Positions 26,936 to 39,829 of a stretch of 64,000 bases of DNA are shown piece after piece (position 1 is the first letter of the stretch; every line of letters begins with the position of its first letter). This DNA comes from Albula goreensis (taxonomy: Eukaryota > Chordata > Actinopteri > Albuliformes > Albulidae): the NCBI GenBank assembly GCA_022829145.1, contig CM040763.1:13997141-14061140 (forward strand), written 5' to 3'. The position numbers and the translations under genes were made by a program. Under the pieces are notes generated by a model, which did no database searches, was not told the origin of the DNA, and saw only the letters and a program-made list of their open reading frames with translations.

Positions 26936-27972
26936 AGCGGTAATGCCTCCTTCTCAGCTGATAAAGACGGATTGGTGTTATTATTTTACCATTTGGAGAA
27001 ACAAAGCGGAGTGTACATGATCAATTGAATCCAATCTCAATGCTGTGAAGGCTTAATCAATGTTCCTGATTATTTCACTGCCACTTTCATTTACTTGGTA
27101 TTAAATGAGTATTGACACTCCCATTTCCAATGGTGAAAAGTGTATACTTGTATCCCCAAGTAAGGAATTTTGCGAGAGCAAAAGTGGAATGCTATGTTAA
27201 AGTGATTTATTGTAAAAATATCATGTATTGATTTTTTTTGTGTTGGCAACCATTAAAAAAACCAAGTGTTCTGCCCAGATGGGTGGATTGTTATTCATGC
27301 TCAATGAACACAGCAGTGAAAAGATGACCACTTTCAGAAATGTGTTCATCTGAAATATTCTGCACTTTTATCACTTTTAATAGGCTGCAAAAAATTAAAG
27401 AATGATGCTAAAGAATGAAGCAGTGTGTTCAAAATCCATACCTGTTCAGCCCAGCAAATACACTTCAACAGGGATGATATTCAACAGGGTATGTATGACA
27501 CAAGGGAATGGAACTAAATCCTTTCACATTGTAAACAAATGGATTTCAATCATTCCTTTTAAACAACCTCGCACTTAAGGTCTTATACCCTAAAGCTCAT
27601 GGGTATTATAGGTATTCATCTTGAGGCTGGGAAATACTGAGAGTTGTGACTCAGTTTTAAACCTCTATTGAAAAAAATTCAAGAATTATTTAGGAATTAC
27701 TTATTTTTAAATTTCACAAAAAGTTTGGGATCTTCTTTAAAGTACTCTAACAGAAAATGAATACAATCACATGAAAATGTAATGAGTATTGTGAGGATAA
27801 TGGAACATAAAGAGGGAAGTGACTTGCTACTGTAGCTACAGCATAGATGCTAGCTAATGACAGAGGAAAGCACTCCTATTTGATGACAAATTGTACCAGT
27901 GCATAATGTCAATGAATTCAGGGGGAGGGATATAATCAATGAGTGTACATTTGGAAGACTGCTGAAAGAAAG

Positions 27973-28034
27973 TATGAATGAATGAATGAATGAATGAATG
28001 AATGCATACATACATACATACATACATACATACA
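27973..28034. repeat. (ATGA)n and (CATA)n tetranucleotide repeats
   Basis: About eight GAAT/ATGA units are followed directly by about seven CATA units. They lie 300 bases left of the Tc1-like fossil. Confidence 0.9.
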
Positions 28035-28339
28035 GGTAGTGAACACAAAAATAAAAACTACAGTTACCCGATACTGAAGAGTTCTGGTTCTTCCATAATG
28101 TGCAAGTTCCTGGCATAGTTTGGGCTCATTTATGGTAAGGTTAGGTTGATGTCAGCTCTTAGCTATGGATCCAGACAGTGAGATCACCTGGGAAGGGCAA
28201 TTACTCTCCTAGAATCCCCACTACAGGGACATGGCAGCTTAGAAATCGCTCATATTCTTAGAGAGTGGGTCATGGAGGTTTGAATGACCACTTTCACCTT
28301 TTTCTATCCCTCACACTATACATGCCAACACTGAGTTGA

Positions 28340-28790
28340 AGTGAATGGATATTGGTGATGTCATGAGTGCATGTGGGCATGTTGTTCTGATTTGCACTGC
28401 TGTCACCAGGCTTATAGCAGAGAGTTATTACCCTGGCATATCAGGCGAATCGTTACAGAGTAATCACCTCCTTCCTCATTTTAAAGTACTGTGTATTTCA
28501 GGACAACAATGCCACTGGGCACAGACTAAGCATAGTCAGTGGTTTGAGGGGCACAACATTGACACCGTCCATTTGTCATGGTCTTCCCAGTCACTAGGTC
28601 CGAACCCAACAGAGCATTTTTAGGATATTCTAGAACCATGCCCCAGATAGTTTTTCCACTTCCCTCAATTAAGGGGGAGTGGACTTGTGGAAGACTAGTG
28701 CGTATTCCTCCTGAATTTTCTACGTTAGTCTCTATGCCACGGATAAAAGGCGCACTGGCCAAAAGTTGTGACTCAACACGAAAGACTGGA
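28340..28790 (+). mobile_element. Decayed Tc1/mariner-family transposase fragment
   Basis: The C-terminal half of a Tc1-like (DD34E) transposase can be followed across three frames. LLPHF is followed by QDNNA, whose Asp codon at 28502-28504 fits the second catalytic residue. Then NIDTVHLSWSSQSLGPNPTE ends in the third acidic residue (Glu, codon 28612-28614). The Trp normally following EHL/F is a TAG stop at 28621-28623. Further on, RIPPE (28701-28715) and LVSMPR correspond to the typical IPPE..Q.LVESMPRR tail. The spacing from Asp to Glu is 110 bases, about five more than expected, which agrees with the frame change. At least two frameshifts plus the stop make it a dead fossil. Terminal repeats were not identified. 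Confidence 0.8.
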
Positions 28791-30348
28791 GATTGGTCCT
28801 CACATTTTTTTGTTCAGTACCTATATGTACATATACATGCACACGATTATATTGACATAATGACCCAACATTGAAGTGTATTGTTCTAATATTACAAAAG
28901 GAAAATCAATTCAAGTGTGCCAGGCATATGGCTAAAAGCTTTATGGGAGGGGCTGAATGAGGCCCTTGATTGTATTGTACTCAGAATGAAGCACTGGGAA
29001 AATTCATCAGTTTTTTTCCCAATTCAGCACGATGCAGCGCTAGTAGCAGAATAATGAAAACCTTCAAATGATATTCATAACATTGAAATAGAATGCATCT
29101 GACTTCAGGAATGATTCAAGCACATTCAAAGCAAATACTGTTCTACAAAGCTCTGGCCATTACAAGATGGACCAGAAAACAAAAAAAATCCAGACACCCA
29201 ATGCCTAAGTATGCCACTGAGAAGAAATAGCCACGCAAGGAATAATTGGTCTTACTTTTATTTCAAAAGCACCTACCTTTGACGTTATCATCCCTCCTCA
29301 ACGTAAATGTCTACATGTTGAAAAACTGTGAAAGCTTTGTGGCCTAAGCTACACTGCCCAATTCATACAATTTATTGCATTTAAACCATGATTCACCTAA
29401 TCAAACCCTTTCCGTTTTCTGTCGGATCTACCCTACAACAGCAGGCTTTCCTTCTGAGTTCCTCCTGCAAGGAGCTATGTCAAGCACATTCTCTTTTCTA
29501 ACTTGTTTAGCTGTGATCATGTACAATCCAGTAGTGCTTGCTGCAGGTGTAGGAGCATGAGGTGCCTAACTGCACAATTATGGGACGTTAATAACTCCCT
29601 TCATGATTTGCAATCCTATGGTGTGGAGGTGGGGAGGGGGGGAGAGGTAGAGGAAGAGTTTCCTTTCCAAACTCTGCCTTCAACAGACCATCTCCTAGTA
29701 AGTTTAGGCCTTGGCTGAGAATGCAGTGTGAGTGCTTATTAGTTAATTATATATATTTATTATAAACCTGCAGGGTTGTGCTGTCAGTCTGGAGATCATG
29801 CATGTGTTTATCTAACGGTATTTCTCACAACAGGTAGCAAATTCCAAACTGTAAACAAGTGCGAGCACAGAGCAAGGTGGTTAATTAAAATGGTTATTGT
29901 CCTGAAAGATGCAAAGTGTGTATGGTGGCTGCAAAACGTTCATTGGTTCAACGAATGTCCCACGACCAGAAGCGAACACCCACACACACACCACTAAGCC
30001 TACTATGTTACTTACCCACAATTCTCAGCACTGAAATGCCAGGAAAAAAAGAACAAAACAACAAAATGTTTTTCTGAGCAAGTTTCACCACTAAAATAAA
30101 ATCTTAAAATAGGGCGTAAGCAAAGACCCTTGTGTGCTCATACAGCCAAGAGCTAGCAGTCTTTATTAATGAGGGCCTGTTACAAACTGTGTGAACTATT
30201 TAAACTATTTAGGGGGGCACTTTATTTTTTTTCACTGTCTTGAAACACAATAAAAATTTTACAGCAACTGTAGCTCTAATTTTTATTGCCGTGTACCTGC
30301 CGTGCCACAAAGCACCCCCACCCCCTCACCAACCCTGAGGAGACTGAC

Positions 30349-30473
30349 CGTTTTCCGCCGCAGCTTTGAGCGTGGCCTCCGAGTGCGTGGATCCGAACGG
30401 ATTCCGCACAAAGCGCTGCCGCCGTCGCAGGTCGTCTTCCCAGTAGTCCAGGCGCCAGAACTCCCGCGGACGG
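30349..30473 (-). CDS. lrba: lrba exon (end of DUF1088), 125 bp
   Basis: The minus-strand acceptor is CTCTGTTTCACTGCAG and the donor is AACG followed by GTCAGT. The first base completes a Ser codon. Then come 41 codons, including [27 protein letters not shown] and [11 protein letters not shown], and one trailing base (phase 2 to 1). The [13 protein letters not shown] motif is the signature end of DUF1088 in LRBA and NBEA proteins. The exon is clearly more GC-rich than the surrounding intron. The donor GTCAGT departs from the GTAAGT/GTGAGT consensus. G-runs follow within 45 bases and may compensate as intronic splicing enhancers (inference). Confidence 0.95.
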
Positions 30474-30859
30474 CTGCAGTGAAACAGAGGGGCAGCACAC
30501 GTGTTAGCCATTACCAAACAGCATGGCAGCACGGCGGCCGGCACTGCCACCGCGGTGCGAGTGCTGCACAGAGCCGTCCTTGTTTGAGTCTCCCTCTAAT
30601 GTGCAACCTTTAAAGGAAAGTCAGGACACCTCTATTCACAAAAATTATACCAACTGAGCTCTGTTCTCATGACATCATCACTTCCAACAGTTGTCTGTGA
30701 AGAGAAACAAAATAATTTTGAAATGTGAAACAGGTCATAGGAATTATTCTGAGGGACAGACAGAGCAAACCAAATTATGATTTTTGAATGGAGCTCCACT
30801 TTACTTGGACACGTCCTTGAAAATAACAATTTCACCTTCCGCTGGACCAGGGGAGCCCC

Positions 30860-31330
30860 CTTCTTTTTTCTTTTTCGTATTTCGTCTTCCCCAGTGAAGG
30901 TGAAATGAGCATAAATACATCACGGCGAAAGGAAGCGGTGACAGAATGATCGGTTTGGGCCGCGCGACAGCGGCACGAGCGCTGGTGCCGGGCTCATTTC
31001 AGCCACCGCGGGGGCACCTTCCACCACGACGGCACTTACAACCCAGAATGGAGGGGGGAGGCCATTAGAAACGCGGGACGGCATTACCAATATTCATCAA
31101 TGTCCAGGTCTTCCCTCATTTTTCTTCACCCCCCATTCGCGCCTCGCGCTGCACGAAGGCCACTAAATCATCCCGCCACGGCGTGGGACCCACCAAGTGT
31201 TAACTTTTAATGAAGAGGACCGCGGCCTGCAGACGTGTGAGCAATAATAAAATATTACTCTATTTAGACGTGAAGGAATTTAATTAAAATAATCTTTTAA
31301 AATATTCATTACATTGAGCCCCTGAGGCGG
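30860..31330. promoter_or_regulatory. Candidate enhancer upstream of lrba exon at 30.4 kb
   Basis: This GC- and CpG-rich core (about 30920-31060) passes into AT-rich homeodomain-type sequence (TTTAATTAAAATAATC). It is intronic, without coding frame, and too complex for a simple repeat. It resembles conserved developmental enhancers. Confidence 0.38.
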
Positions 31331-32458
31331 AACACAACACAGGGAAACGTATTTGGGCCATAACTTTTCCTGCTTCTCCTCGCTCGCTGGGTTTAAAAGA
31401 ACACATTTCAGAGGAGGAAGAGGACAGCCTCTTCTCAGTGGAAAAACACAAATGACACTGAATGCATTATTCCCCTAACTGTGCCCAAAAGGTCCTTCTT
31501 CCAAAAATAATGAACACAAAGCATGGACAGTAAAAAGCAGTTCTGAGTGGGCCAGCCAAGCAAGGATTTTGTTAAGTCACGGAACAGAGAACATCTTTAC
31601 CACCTGGGCAGAGTCCTCATACTAAATATTATGGCAAATTCATTCACACACTATACTCATGCTCCTTACAGAGTAAGTGTTGTGTCCTCTGGCTGGTGCA
31701 CTCTAAAGTGAATTACACAAAGCTCCAAAGCCCTGAGAGCACCCACCAACAACAACAACAACAACAGCAATACGACATGAAATTACAACTATCAATTCCA
31801 CTGTATTGAACTAAAATGTTTTATAGTACAAGACCTGAACACAAGACAATAAATCACTGAAATTCCATTTAATTCACTTCTGTACATTAACCTATTTTTA
31901 TGCTTGCATCAATCATAGCGGATATAAAATGAAATAAAACCCTCAGAATACACACACACTGGGTCAAGGGATCTTTTGTTCTGAAATTTAAAATTCTGAA
32001 AGTGACATAAAAATACATTCAAATAAGGATTTAAAGTAGGCTACGCCTCATTTGCAGCTCTAAACATTAACAAGTTGAAGAACTGGTATCTTTTGTCAAC
32101 TAATGTAGCACACAATAGGTACAGTTACCAACTTTTTAAATATATTTATATATGTACTCTCATATTTTCCGTAAGTCCAGAGACTATGGGATGCTACAAA
32201 CTAAGCTGAAATTGCTAAATGAGTCTGTGTGTACATTCAGTGAAACTGAAAACTATTATCCAAAACAAGCATTTGAATGAGGAATTAAAGCCAGTGTGAG
32301 TTTATTTGTTACAGATTTTTGTCAGCTTCAACAAGAGCAGAATTAATGTTGTATGAGCAACAAAATAGTTTTCCATTCTTCAAAATTAAGGATAAACAGC
32401 AACGGCAGCAACAGTTACAATGAATTCTTGCCTGAGTTTTGAATTCTTCTCCATACAC

Positions 32459-32557
32459 ACTCACACACACACACACACTGCCACACTGCACACACTCACG
32501 CACACACAAACGCACATTGGCATGCATGCACACACAAACACACAACAAACACCCCCC

Positions 32558-32612
<55 letters not shown>

Positions 32613-32615
32613 CCA
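32459..32615. repeat. Compound CA / TA simple repeat
   Basis: Interrupted CA units are followed by a C-run (32552-32559), a CA run, TA units at about 32581-32595 and another CA run. Confidence 0.9.
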
Positions 32616-33269
32616 CATTCTGAACCCCACAGGAAATCATCATCCTGGGACAACCAAAGAGGAGGGAAGAGAGTTTAAACAAAAAAAAAAATCAGAGTCA
32701 AATCCTAAAGACCTGTAACCTGAGCATAATCAAACCCATGAATTACTTGATTGCTAAGGGTATTACTTTCACAGTGCTGGCCAATACACAGGAGTTTGTC
32801 GCTCTCTTTATTTCGCAAGGGTATTGCACTGAGGTGATTTACAAGCACACATAGGGGATCTCGTAATGATTAAATGTGCCATTATGTAGAAAATACGCTC
32901 CAAAAAGCAAGAGTGGAGTTGTGAATGCAACAGTCAACATTATTAGAACAGTATTTCAAATGGATAATGCTGAATATTTTATTATATATTTTATTATCTG
33001 CAGATGTGGTGCATCACTGCAAGAAAAACACAGCTGGGACCAGCAAATTACCCAAAATCCATCTCACACTCAAGACCCACAAACAAAGGAACTACAGCAG
33101 TAACATTTTAAACACATAAATACGCATACACATTATTCTGCGAATGGGCCATGTTATATTTCCCCTAATATGAAAATTAAATTAAATGGTTCAAATGTAT
33201 TAAATATACAAAGGGGGTTAAACCCCTCTGAAGGTAAATTTTTAAGTAGGCAGAAAAAAGCAAACAAGA

Positions 33270-33990
33270 GATAAGCCATCGCCTCTGGAACGCGAAGCAC
33301 CCGCTGCTTCTGAAGTCCATCTCCCTCTACACGCAGTTTGCTGAGGGCTGTTCAGCTCTGCTCTGTGATGGTGAATGTAGAGGCCGCCGCGTTACTCCTC
33401 CGGTTGGTGCAGAAAGAGAATTCGATATGCCAAACCCACAGCGTGTTTTTCTGTGATAGCCCCAATCGCGAACAGCCACTTCATCATTATGACGTCCTTC
33501 ATTCATCTATTAAAATTAATATCAAACGTCTGCCGAGGTGCGGCTGTGACTCACACCTTCCCCCCCACCCCCAAACCCCAAACCCCCCCATCATGGGTGA
33601 ACAATACAAAAAAGGCTCAATTCATCAGCATGGCCCAGACATCAGTGGGAGTAATTAGTGGTGGAGCTGGGTATATTCTTTGTAGTATATTTCATAAGCT
33701 CTACAAACATGACAATGGTGCCCTAATCAAAGCTCGGAAAACGTGCTCAAGTCGCAAGCCATCATCAATCCCTCGCAAACTCACGCATGCTGAGTGTATT
33801 TTTCAAAAGACAATGAATTATTAATTTCTCATCCATCCCCAAGCATCTTGGTGAAATTAAACAGCACTGCTCCTCATCATTCAACAATTAAAACTACAAA
33901 GGCCACCGAGCAGGCAACACTTATAAACCACTTGTGCAATTAGTAATTAGTTCACTCATAAGAAACGCCTGCGAGCTACACTAATTTGGC
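33270..33990. promoter_or_regulatory. Candidate enhancer block containing a G-quadruplex motif
   Basis: Non-repetitive sequence with CpGs, ATTAAAATTAATATC, TTATTAATTTC and TAGTAATTAGTTC motifs, and the C-run cluster at 33560-33589. No coding signal. Confidence 0.35.
33560..33589 (-). other. G-quadruplex motif on lrba sense strand
   Basis: The plus strand has four C-runs of 7, 5, 4 and 7 bases separated by A, AAA and AAA. The minus strand, which is the lrba transcript sense, therefore has four G-runs with loops of 3, 3 and 1. This fits a stable parallel quadruplex in DNA or pre-mRNA. Confidence 0.75.
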
Positions 33991-36119
33991 TCAAGCATTG
34001 TTAGGTAACTTTAGCATGTGAATTACAAGGCTGCATTTAAAAGAGAGGATCCACCAAACCCTTTAGTAAGGCTGAAATACAGGAACAGGAAAAGGGATCA
34101 TAACCACATATGACCACTGCCCTTCATGTCAGGGCACTAATAGTGAATAACCTAATATTCCTTATCATCAACACAGGCAACTCCAACAACCTGTGTTAGA
34201 ATGTGATGTGACAAATCATTCATTTCCTCAGTTCAGTGGAACAAAATAAGGAAAAAGATAACACTGCAAAAATCTACCTTAAACAAAGAAACAAGCAAGG
34301 GCTGCAGAGTAGGTAAGAAATTTCAAGTTTGGACTTTGGCTGCATCATTAGTTAGCCGCCTCTGGTCACACTTGCAAAATACATCTAACCTCGTACCACT
34401 GGGGATTAAGTCAACAGCATCCAATAAAGAACAAAGCTTAATTAACTACAATTTTCATGCTTTGAATTAATCTTATTATAAATCTAAATAGTAGCAGTTA
34501 TGAGAATTACCATTTCAGTAAATAAGAAATGTAATGCATAAATTCCAATTTTTAATCAACATATGCTCCATAAATAATTTCCAATAAAGTCATAGTTTTG
34601 GAACACAGAGTACGCAAACGACCGCACTCTCTTCCATGCACTCAGAGTAAGATTTGAATTTCAGTATCATTACGTATGCTACATGAATAGCTGCAGTATA
34701 GATTTTTTTATAGGACTCTCTTTGCTTCTCAGCAGCAAAGCACGGAAGAAAGCCTTTATCGGTGCACTTAATGATCTCTCACGGAGATCCTCTGCGCGAG
34801 GGCCGAGGGGAGAAGCACATAAAAATCAGACGCGCTGCTGCGATCAATCGTAAGAACTGTCATACGGCCTGAGCCTCCATCGCTTTCGGGAAAGGAGGGC
34901 GAGGGTGTTTTCTCCAACTGTTGGTTTAGAAGCATCGAGGGTTTCATATGACAAACATATACGGTACACTCTGCACTGAAACTCAAATAACAGGCAAAGT
35001 CTACAGCTATCTAAAACCATTGTAGGGGACCTTTCTCCTCATAAACAGGACCAAGAACATGCTAAATTAATTGAAACAGTAAATACTTTTAAATTTTGAA
35101 GCCAAATGTTAAAAAATGACAATAATACATATAAATACCAAAAAAAGAATAATATCTAAATAATTCTTAATAATTACAAGTTAAGATTGTTCCTGTTGCT
35201 TTCAGTACTCACTGTTGCCCTCACTATTATGTTCAATTAAACTGACTATGGTTTTTGATGTGCACAGCGCAAGCCATTAAATACATATTTCCATATGAAT
35301 GAAACAAACTTTGGCAGGCTTTAGTTTAGATTTAGTTGTATTCCATTTAACTTTCCCAAAACAGACAGAAGTGCACTCTCCAAAAATATAGAATCTAACA
35401 GGAATGGAACTCAAAAGTGCATCGTAAAAATAAGCACACATGCTGAATAATGGGTTTCACACAAAGAGCGAACTAGGATAGGAAAAGGAAAATAGATGTT
35501 TCACCCTTTTATGAACAAGTCTTGTTTTCTCTCTCGCTCTCCTTGTGCCAAACAAAACACTGCGAAGGAGTGTTAATGGATTCACTTCACTGCCACACAA
35601 AGTTTGATAGCATTCTTATTTCAGTGTCTGACTGCTCTACCCAACCCCCCTCCCTCCACGACAAAGACAAATGATTGCCATCCATCAAGATCCAATCAGA
35701 TACGAGGAGACGTGTAGCAAATGCCAGTTTTAAATGCTATTTGTGTAGCCTGTGGATTATTTTGTACACAGGTTCTGTAAAATATCAGTTTCAAGACAGG
35801 TCATTTAATCTCACGGTGAAAATTAATTTCATGAATAAAGATAGTTTTGAACCCTGATAATGTGCCCGTTACACTGATGACATTGCTACCGGGTTCATTT
35901 CTGACTGCAGATTATACAAATGATACTGCGTGACCTTTAGCATTCCAAACAGGACATGCAAAACACACATTATTGCATACATCACTCGCATGCGAGGCAT
36001 TCTGAAAAGGACAAACAGCCATTTATAACACTCCAGCAGGATTAATTCAGCCACAACCAATGATATCAAGCATGCAGAGAGATTTCTCTTTTTGCTTTTT
36101 TCATTAATGTGGGCGACTG

Positions 36120-36430
36120 CCACCCCTGAAATCACTTAAATGTCGCCATTACCTCAGAGATGATTTTTAGATTTGCATAAGCCATGTGTTTATAAAAATG
36201 GAATAAATAAATTGGATATTTTTCATTTAACAGGGGGCCGTGATGTGCCTCTTTTGTCAAGTTATGGCAGCAATCGACCTCACAGTACCCCTAGCTTAAA
36301 TTAAAATGAGCTGGCCCAAATGTCTCACTACAGTGGAAATAAAAATGAGAGTGTATGATTAAGCTCACTGAGGTGCAATCCGATACAAACACGTATTAAA
36401 GAATATCAGTCACGACGGAGGACAGTTTGC
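36120..36430. promoter_or_regulatory. Candidate conserved element
   Basis: A non-repetitive block with ATTTGCATAAG (octamer-like), TTAAATTAAAATGAG and a CpG-bearing CAGTCACGACGGAGG end. Called on motif content only. Confidence 0.33.
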
Positions 36431-37689
36431 ATTCAGAAAAGGGTTGGAATGCAGTCATTTGCGATGTGCAGATTAGAATACTGATGCTATTTAAATATTT
36501 AATACCGACAACTTTTGGAGCTATGCTTGTTTTTTCCCCACACAATGACATGCATGAGTGTCAAGGTTACACTAACGAAGAATGGGGGAGATACACAATC
36601 ACTCACAATGCCACAGGTTCAACTGTGTTTATACTACATCAAATCAATGCTGTTATAAGTATGAGGAACTGTATTTAATCTTTTTTTAATCATCTATTCT
36701 TATTCACTCATTGATTCTAGTTTTTCAGTGCATACTTTTATTGTAAACATTGAGGAAAAAATAAAGTGTTGTGATAGTATTGCTGCAAAATTAAACGAAG
36801 GAAAACACTGTTTTGCAGGCCAGTGCAGCTTTTGTTTTTTCAATGTTTGACTAAAGAACCTAAGCAAAGAATTGAACTGGGAAATTGTGAAGAATACAAC
36901 AAATCTCAAAACATCATATGCACAAACACTTTCCACCACTACAAAATCAAGCAGTTCACTCCAAGCTATACAAATTAAAACACTGCCCATACATATATAT
37001 CTTTTAAGGTAACTTATTAAAATAACTCCTGATCTAAAAATAAAATTATGTCACCGCCATAAAAGTAAAAAAGCATCATGATGTAAATTATGGAGTTATG
37101 CTGTTAAAACTGTAATTATTTGGTAACTCTCTAACCCATTGTGCTACTATAGAAATCACATGGGATAAATGATAAAAGGGACAATATTTCAAAATAGTTT
37201 AGCTGTTTCACTTAAATGCACCTTAAGCACAATTCTTTCAAATACATACCAACGAGAGGTGATTCTTCTTGAATTGAGCTGCAGCTTTAGATATGTGGTA
37301 ATATGTGAAATATGCAGTTATCCTGTGGTAAATATCACAGAGACAATAAACAGTAGCTCAGAGCTGACCAGCCATTCCCACACCATATATGGGCTACAAG
37401 GGCTTACTTCTTTAGAAACAAGCAGGAAATCAACCTCAAATAATGAGTATTGTGAAAACAAAAAAAACAAAACAGAATAATATTTGCAACAATAACAATT
37501 ACAGTGAGGGTGAGGAGAAAGCTATAAAAGTATAGAATGATGTTATTTATTACATAATGTAGTGTAATGCAGTAACAGTCTGTCTGACCTCCCATGGAAT
37601 GGTTGACTGCAGGGGTGTGCTGTGGAGGGGTTCTGGTGCTAGAGCAGAGCCAGGCTGAGAGGAAGAGGAAGGGGAAGGGAACGGGTACA

Positions 37690-38060
37690 ATCCAGCCACG
37701 CTGGGTTCTAATTAATCACAGATAATCCCTTTATGTGCCATCGGGTGAAGAGAAATGAACGGGAGGTGTGAAACCACATCTCCATATTATCAGCGAGGTC
37801 CGGGGGGACCCGCGGCTTTCCTGAGAGGGGCACTGCACATAAAGATGCTGCCGCGCCGCCGAAATGAAAAATGCAAATGGAGTCCTAATTACCCGCGGCT
37901 TAGTATAATGCACCCTCCAATTACCGGCAATTAAACCCGGTGTAAATTTCACGACAAAGGCTGTGAAAATGATATGCTAATCGTGTGGCGTTTAGATGTG
38001 TGGAGCGCTGGGGACGGCGATGTTTTCCCCTCCATGACAGTAAACACTGAATGAGAGCCT
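37690..38060. promoter_or_regulatory. Candidate enhancer with POU and homeodomain motifs
   Basis: Within 300 bases are CTAATTAATC, GATAATCC (OTX/PITX-type TAATCC), an octamer ATGCAAAT at 37871-37878, TAATTA at 37886-37891, CAATTACCGGCAATTA from 37918, and an octamer variant ATGCTAAT at 37974-37981. Between them is a CpG-rich core (CGCGCCGCCG). This arrangement is the strongest enhancer-like motif cluster in the window. Confidence 0.45.
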
Positions 38061-39829
38061 CGCTAAATTCATTCCTCTCTATTATAGTCACTTGTGTCTC
38101 CACTGTGAGAGCTTTCAACAGACACACACCTGCCAGACATCTGCTCCAGTGCTCTGAGATAAGAGCATTTTCTTGTATCTGCACTGCATCTTATCTGTTT
38201 TTTTAATGTTGCTAAAATTATATATTTTTTTTTATAAGAAAAAAAAACATTCTTCTATGCTTTAATATATTGAGAATTAGAAATTCAAAATAACAATTAG
38301 ACAGGACAGGAGCAGCTTCAGTCTTATTGTAGCATTAGCTGACCTGAAACATTCCATTAAATTCACAAAGCAAAATGTACTATCACAGTGATATTTGTTT
38401 ATAAAATAAATGCCTTTCAATGAAATTTCAAAAGTGAGGTTCAATACTGGGGTGGCTTCAACCTACAACCAAAAAAAAACTATGGATCCTTTATACACTC
38501 TTGGTAACGCTTGGCCTTCTAAAGGTCTATATGTTGCGTTCTATAGAATCAAAATGCAAATGCCACCTTTGCCTGAATGCCACAAACACGTACACTGAAA
38601 ATAAAGAGGTGAGCTGTAGAGAGTCCCTTCACTCTGCCCTCTGCAGGGAAGTACAGAGGAATGGGTCTGTGTGCCTGATTAACTTGCTAATGGAGCAGGG
38701 AGACTCTGACCAGCACACTCCACCCAGCCCCATGGGTCTAACCACTGCCCAATCCCACACTGGCGTCCTCTGTTCTCCAGGATGTGTACATGACACACTC
38801 ATCTGGCAACCCTGTCAGATATTCATGAGGCCCACACCTATCCGCCCCATCGCATACTCATTAACCAGCTCCAGTGACAACTGCTTACAACGCTTACATT
38901 CTCACTGAGCAGCTGACTAATACAGGAAGCGCAATCTCAAATCCACACTTGAATTGAAGCACTGCACCATCCACACTGATGACATGCCATCAGAAATGTG
39001 CAGTAACACCAGAGCACAAAACACTTGCTTATACATGTAACCTACTGTATGGATTGAGGAACTCACACATTTTTCTATTTGTGCTTCTAAAATATACGAG
39101 TTAGTACAGTAGCCACTTCCACCGGATCATCTGTAGCTGTAAACATGATGTCCACAAAAGGCAGCTTGTGTGATGTTTCCATACACACCCAATCATGTCG
39201 GCATAATAAGAGATCTGGGTGACATCATGAGATGACTGAAGGCCTGATTCATGTGTCAGTCACTGTAAGGGAAGGGTGGGTTAACTTACCAAAGCAAAGT
39301 ACAGGTTTTTAGTTCAACTTCCTCACTCCACATCGCTTTCACAGAATTCCCTTCACAGACCTGGTTGCCTACAAGACTGTCACATGAATTGCAAACACTA
39401 AAAGCAAAGTTCATGGTTGGGGTATTTTGTTTTTAATATCCATACAAATATACACGAAATGAGGGGCCTACTAACTGAACAGAAACTTCCCATTTCTACT
39501 GTCGAAAAAAAGTGTAGTGTTGGCAATATGTTATTAAAACTATAATGGGTAGTGCACCTCCACAATTTTCCCATTTTGCTGCTTTGAGCTTTGAAGTTAA
39601 CTGTACCTCTATGGGAAAGCATTTTCCGAAAACCATACAGATCTTTTATATAGGATCTGAAAGAAGAACAGAGCCATCCACAGTCTTTGACGTAGGCTGA
39701 AGATAATGAACCACAATAAGAATACCAACATCTACAGCAGTGCTCGTTGGCAGAGGCAGGTTTGAGAGGAAATAAGTTTATCCCATGGTTAAAAAAAAAA
39801 GAAAATGCTTCCAGGGAGGGACGCATTCA

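Larger units (their letters stand above)
21636..30348 (-). other. lrba: lrba intron, 8.7 kb
   Basis: This intron has a GTCAGT donor and a TTTACTTACAG acceptor on the minus strand. Contents are a 76-base TG tract at 23094-23169, a degenerate SINE near 26800-26935, ATGA and CATA repeats at 27973-28034, a Tc1-like transposase fossil at about 28340-28790 and a candidate enhancer at 26010-26480. In the remembered human protein extra residues are inserted at this junction, so an alternative exon could be hidden here, but I could not identify one. Confidence 0.85.

Noticed and set aside
28345..28874. Possible domesticated transposase gene
   Set aside because: The conserved motifs lie in three frames with an internal stop at a conserved Trp, so it cannot make a functional protein.
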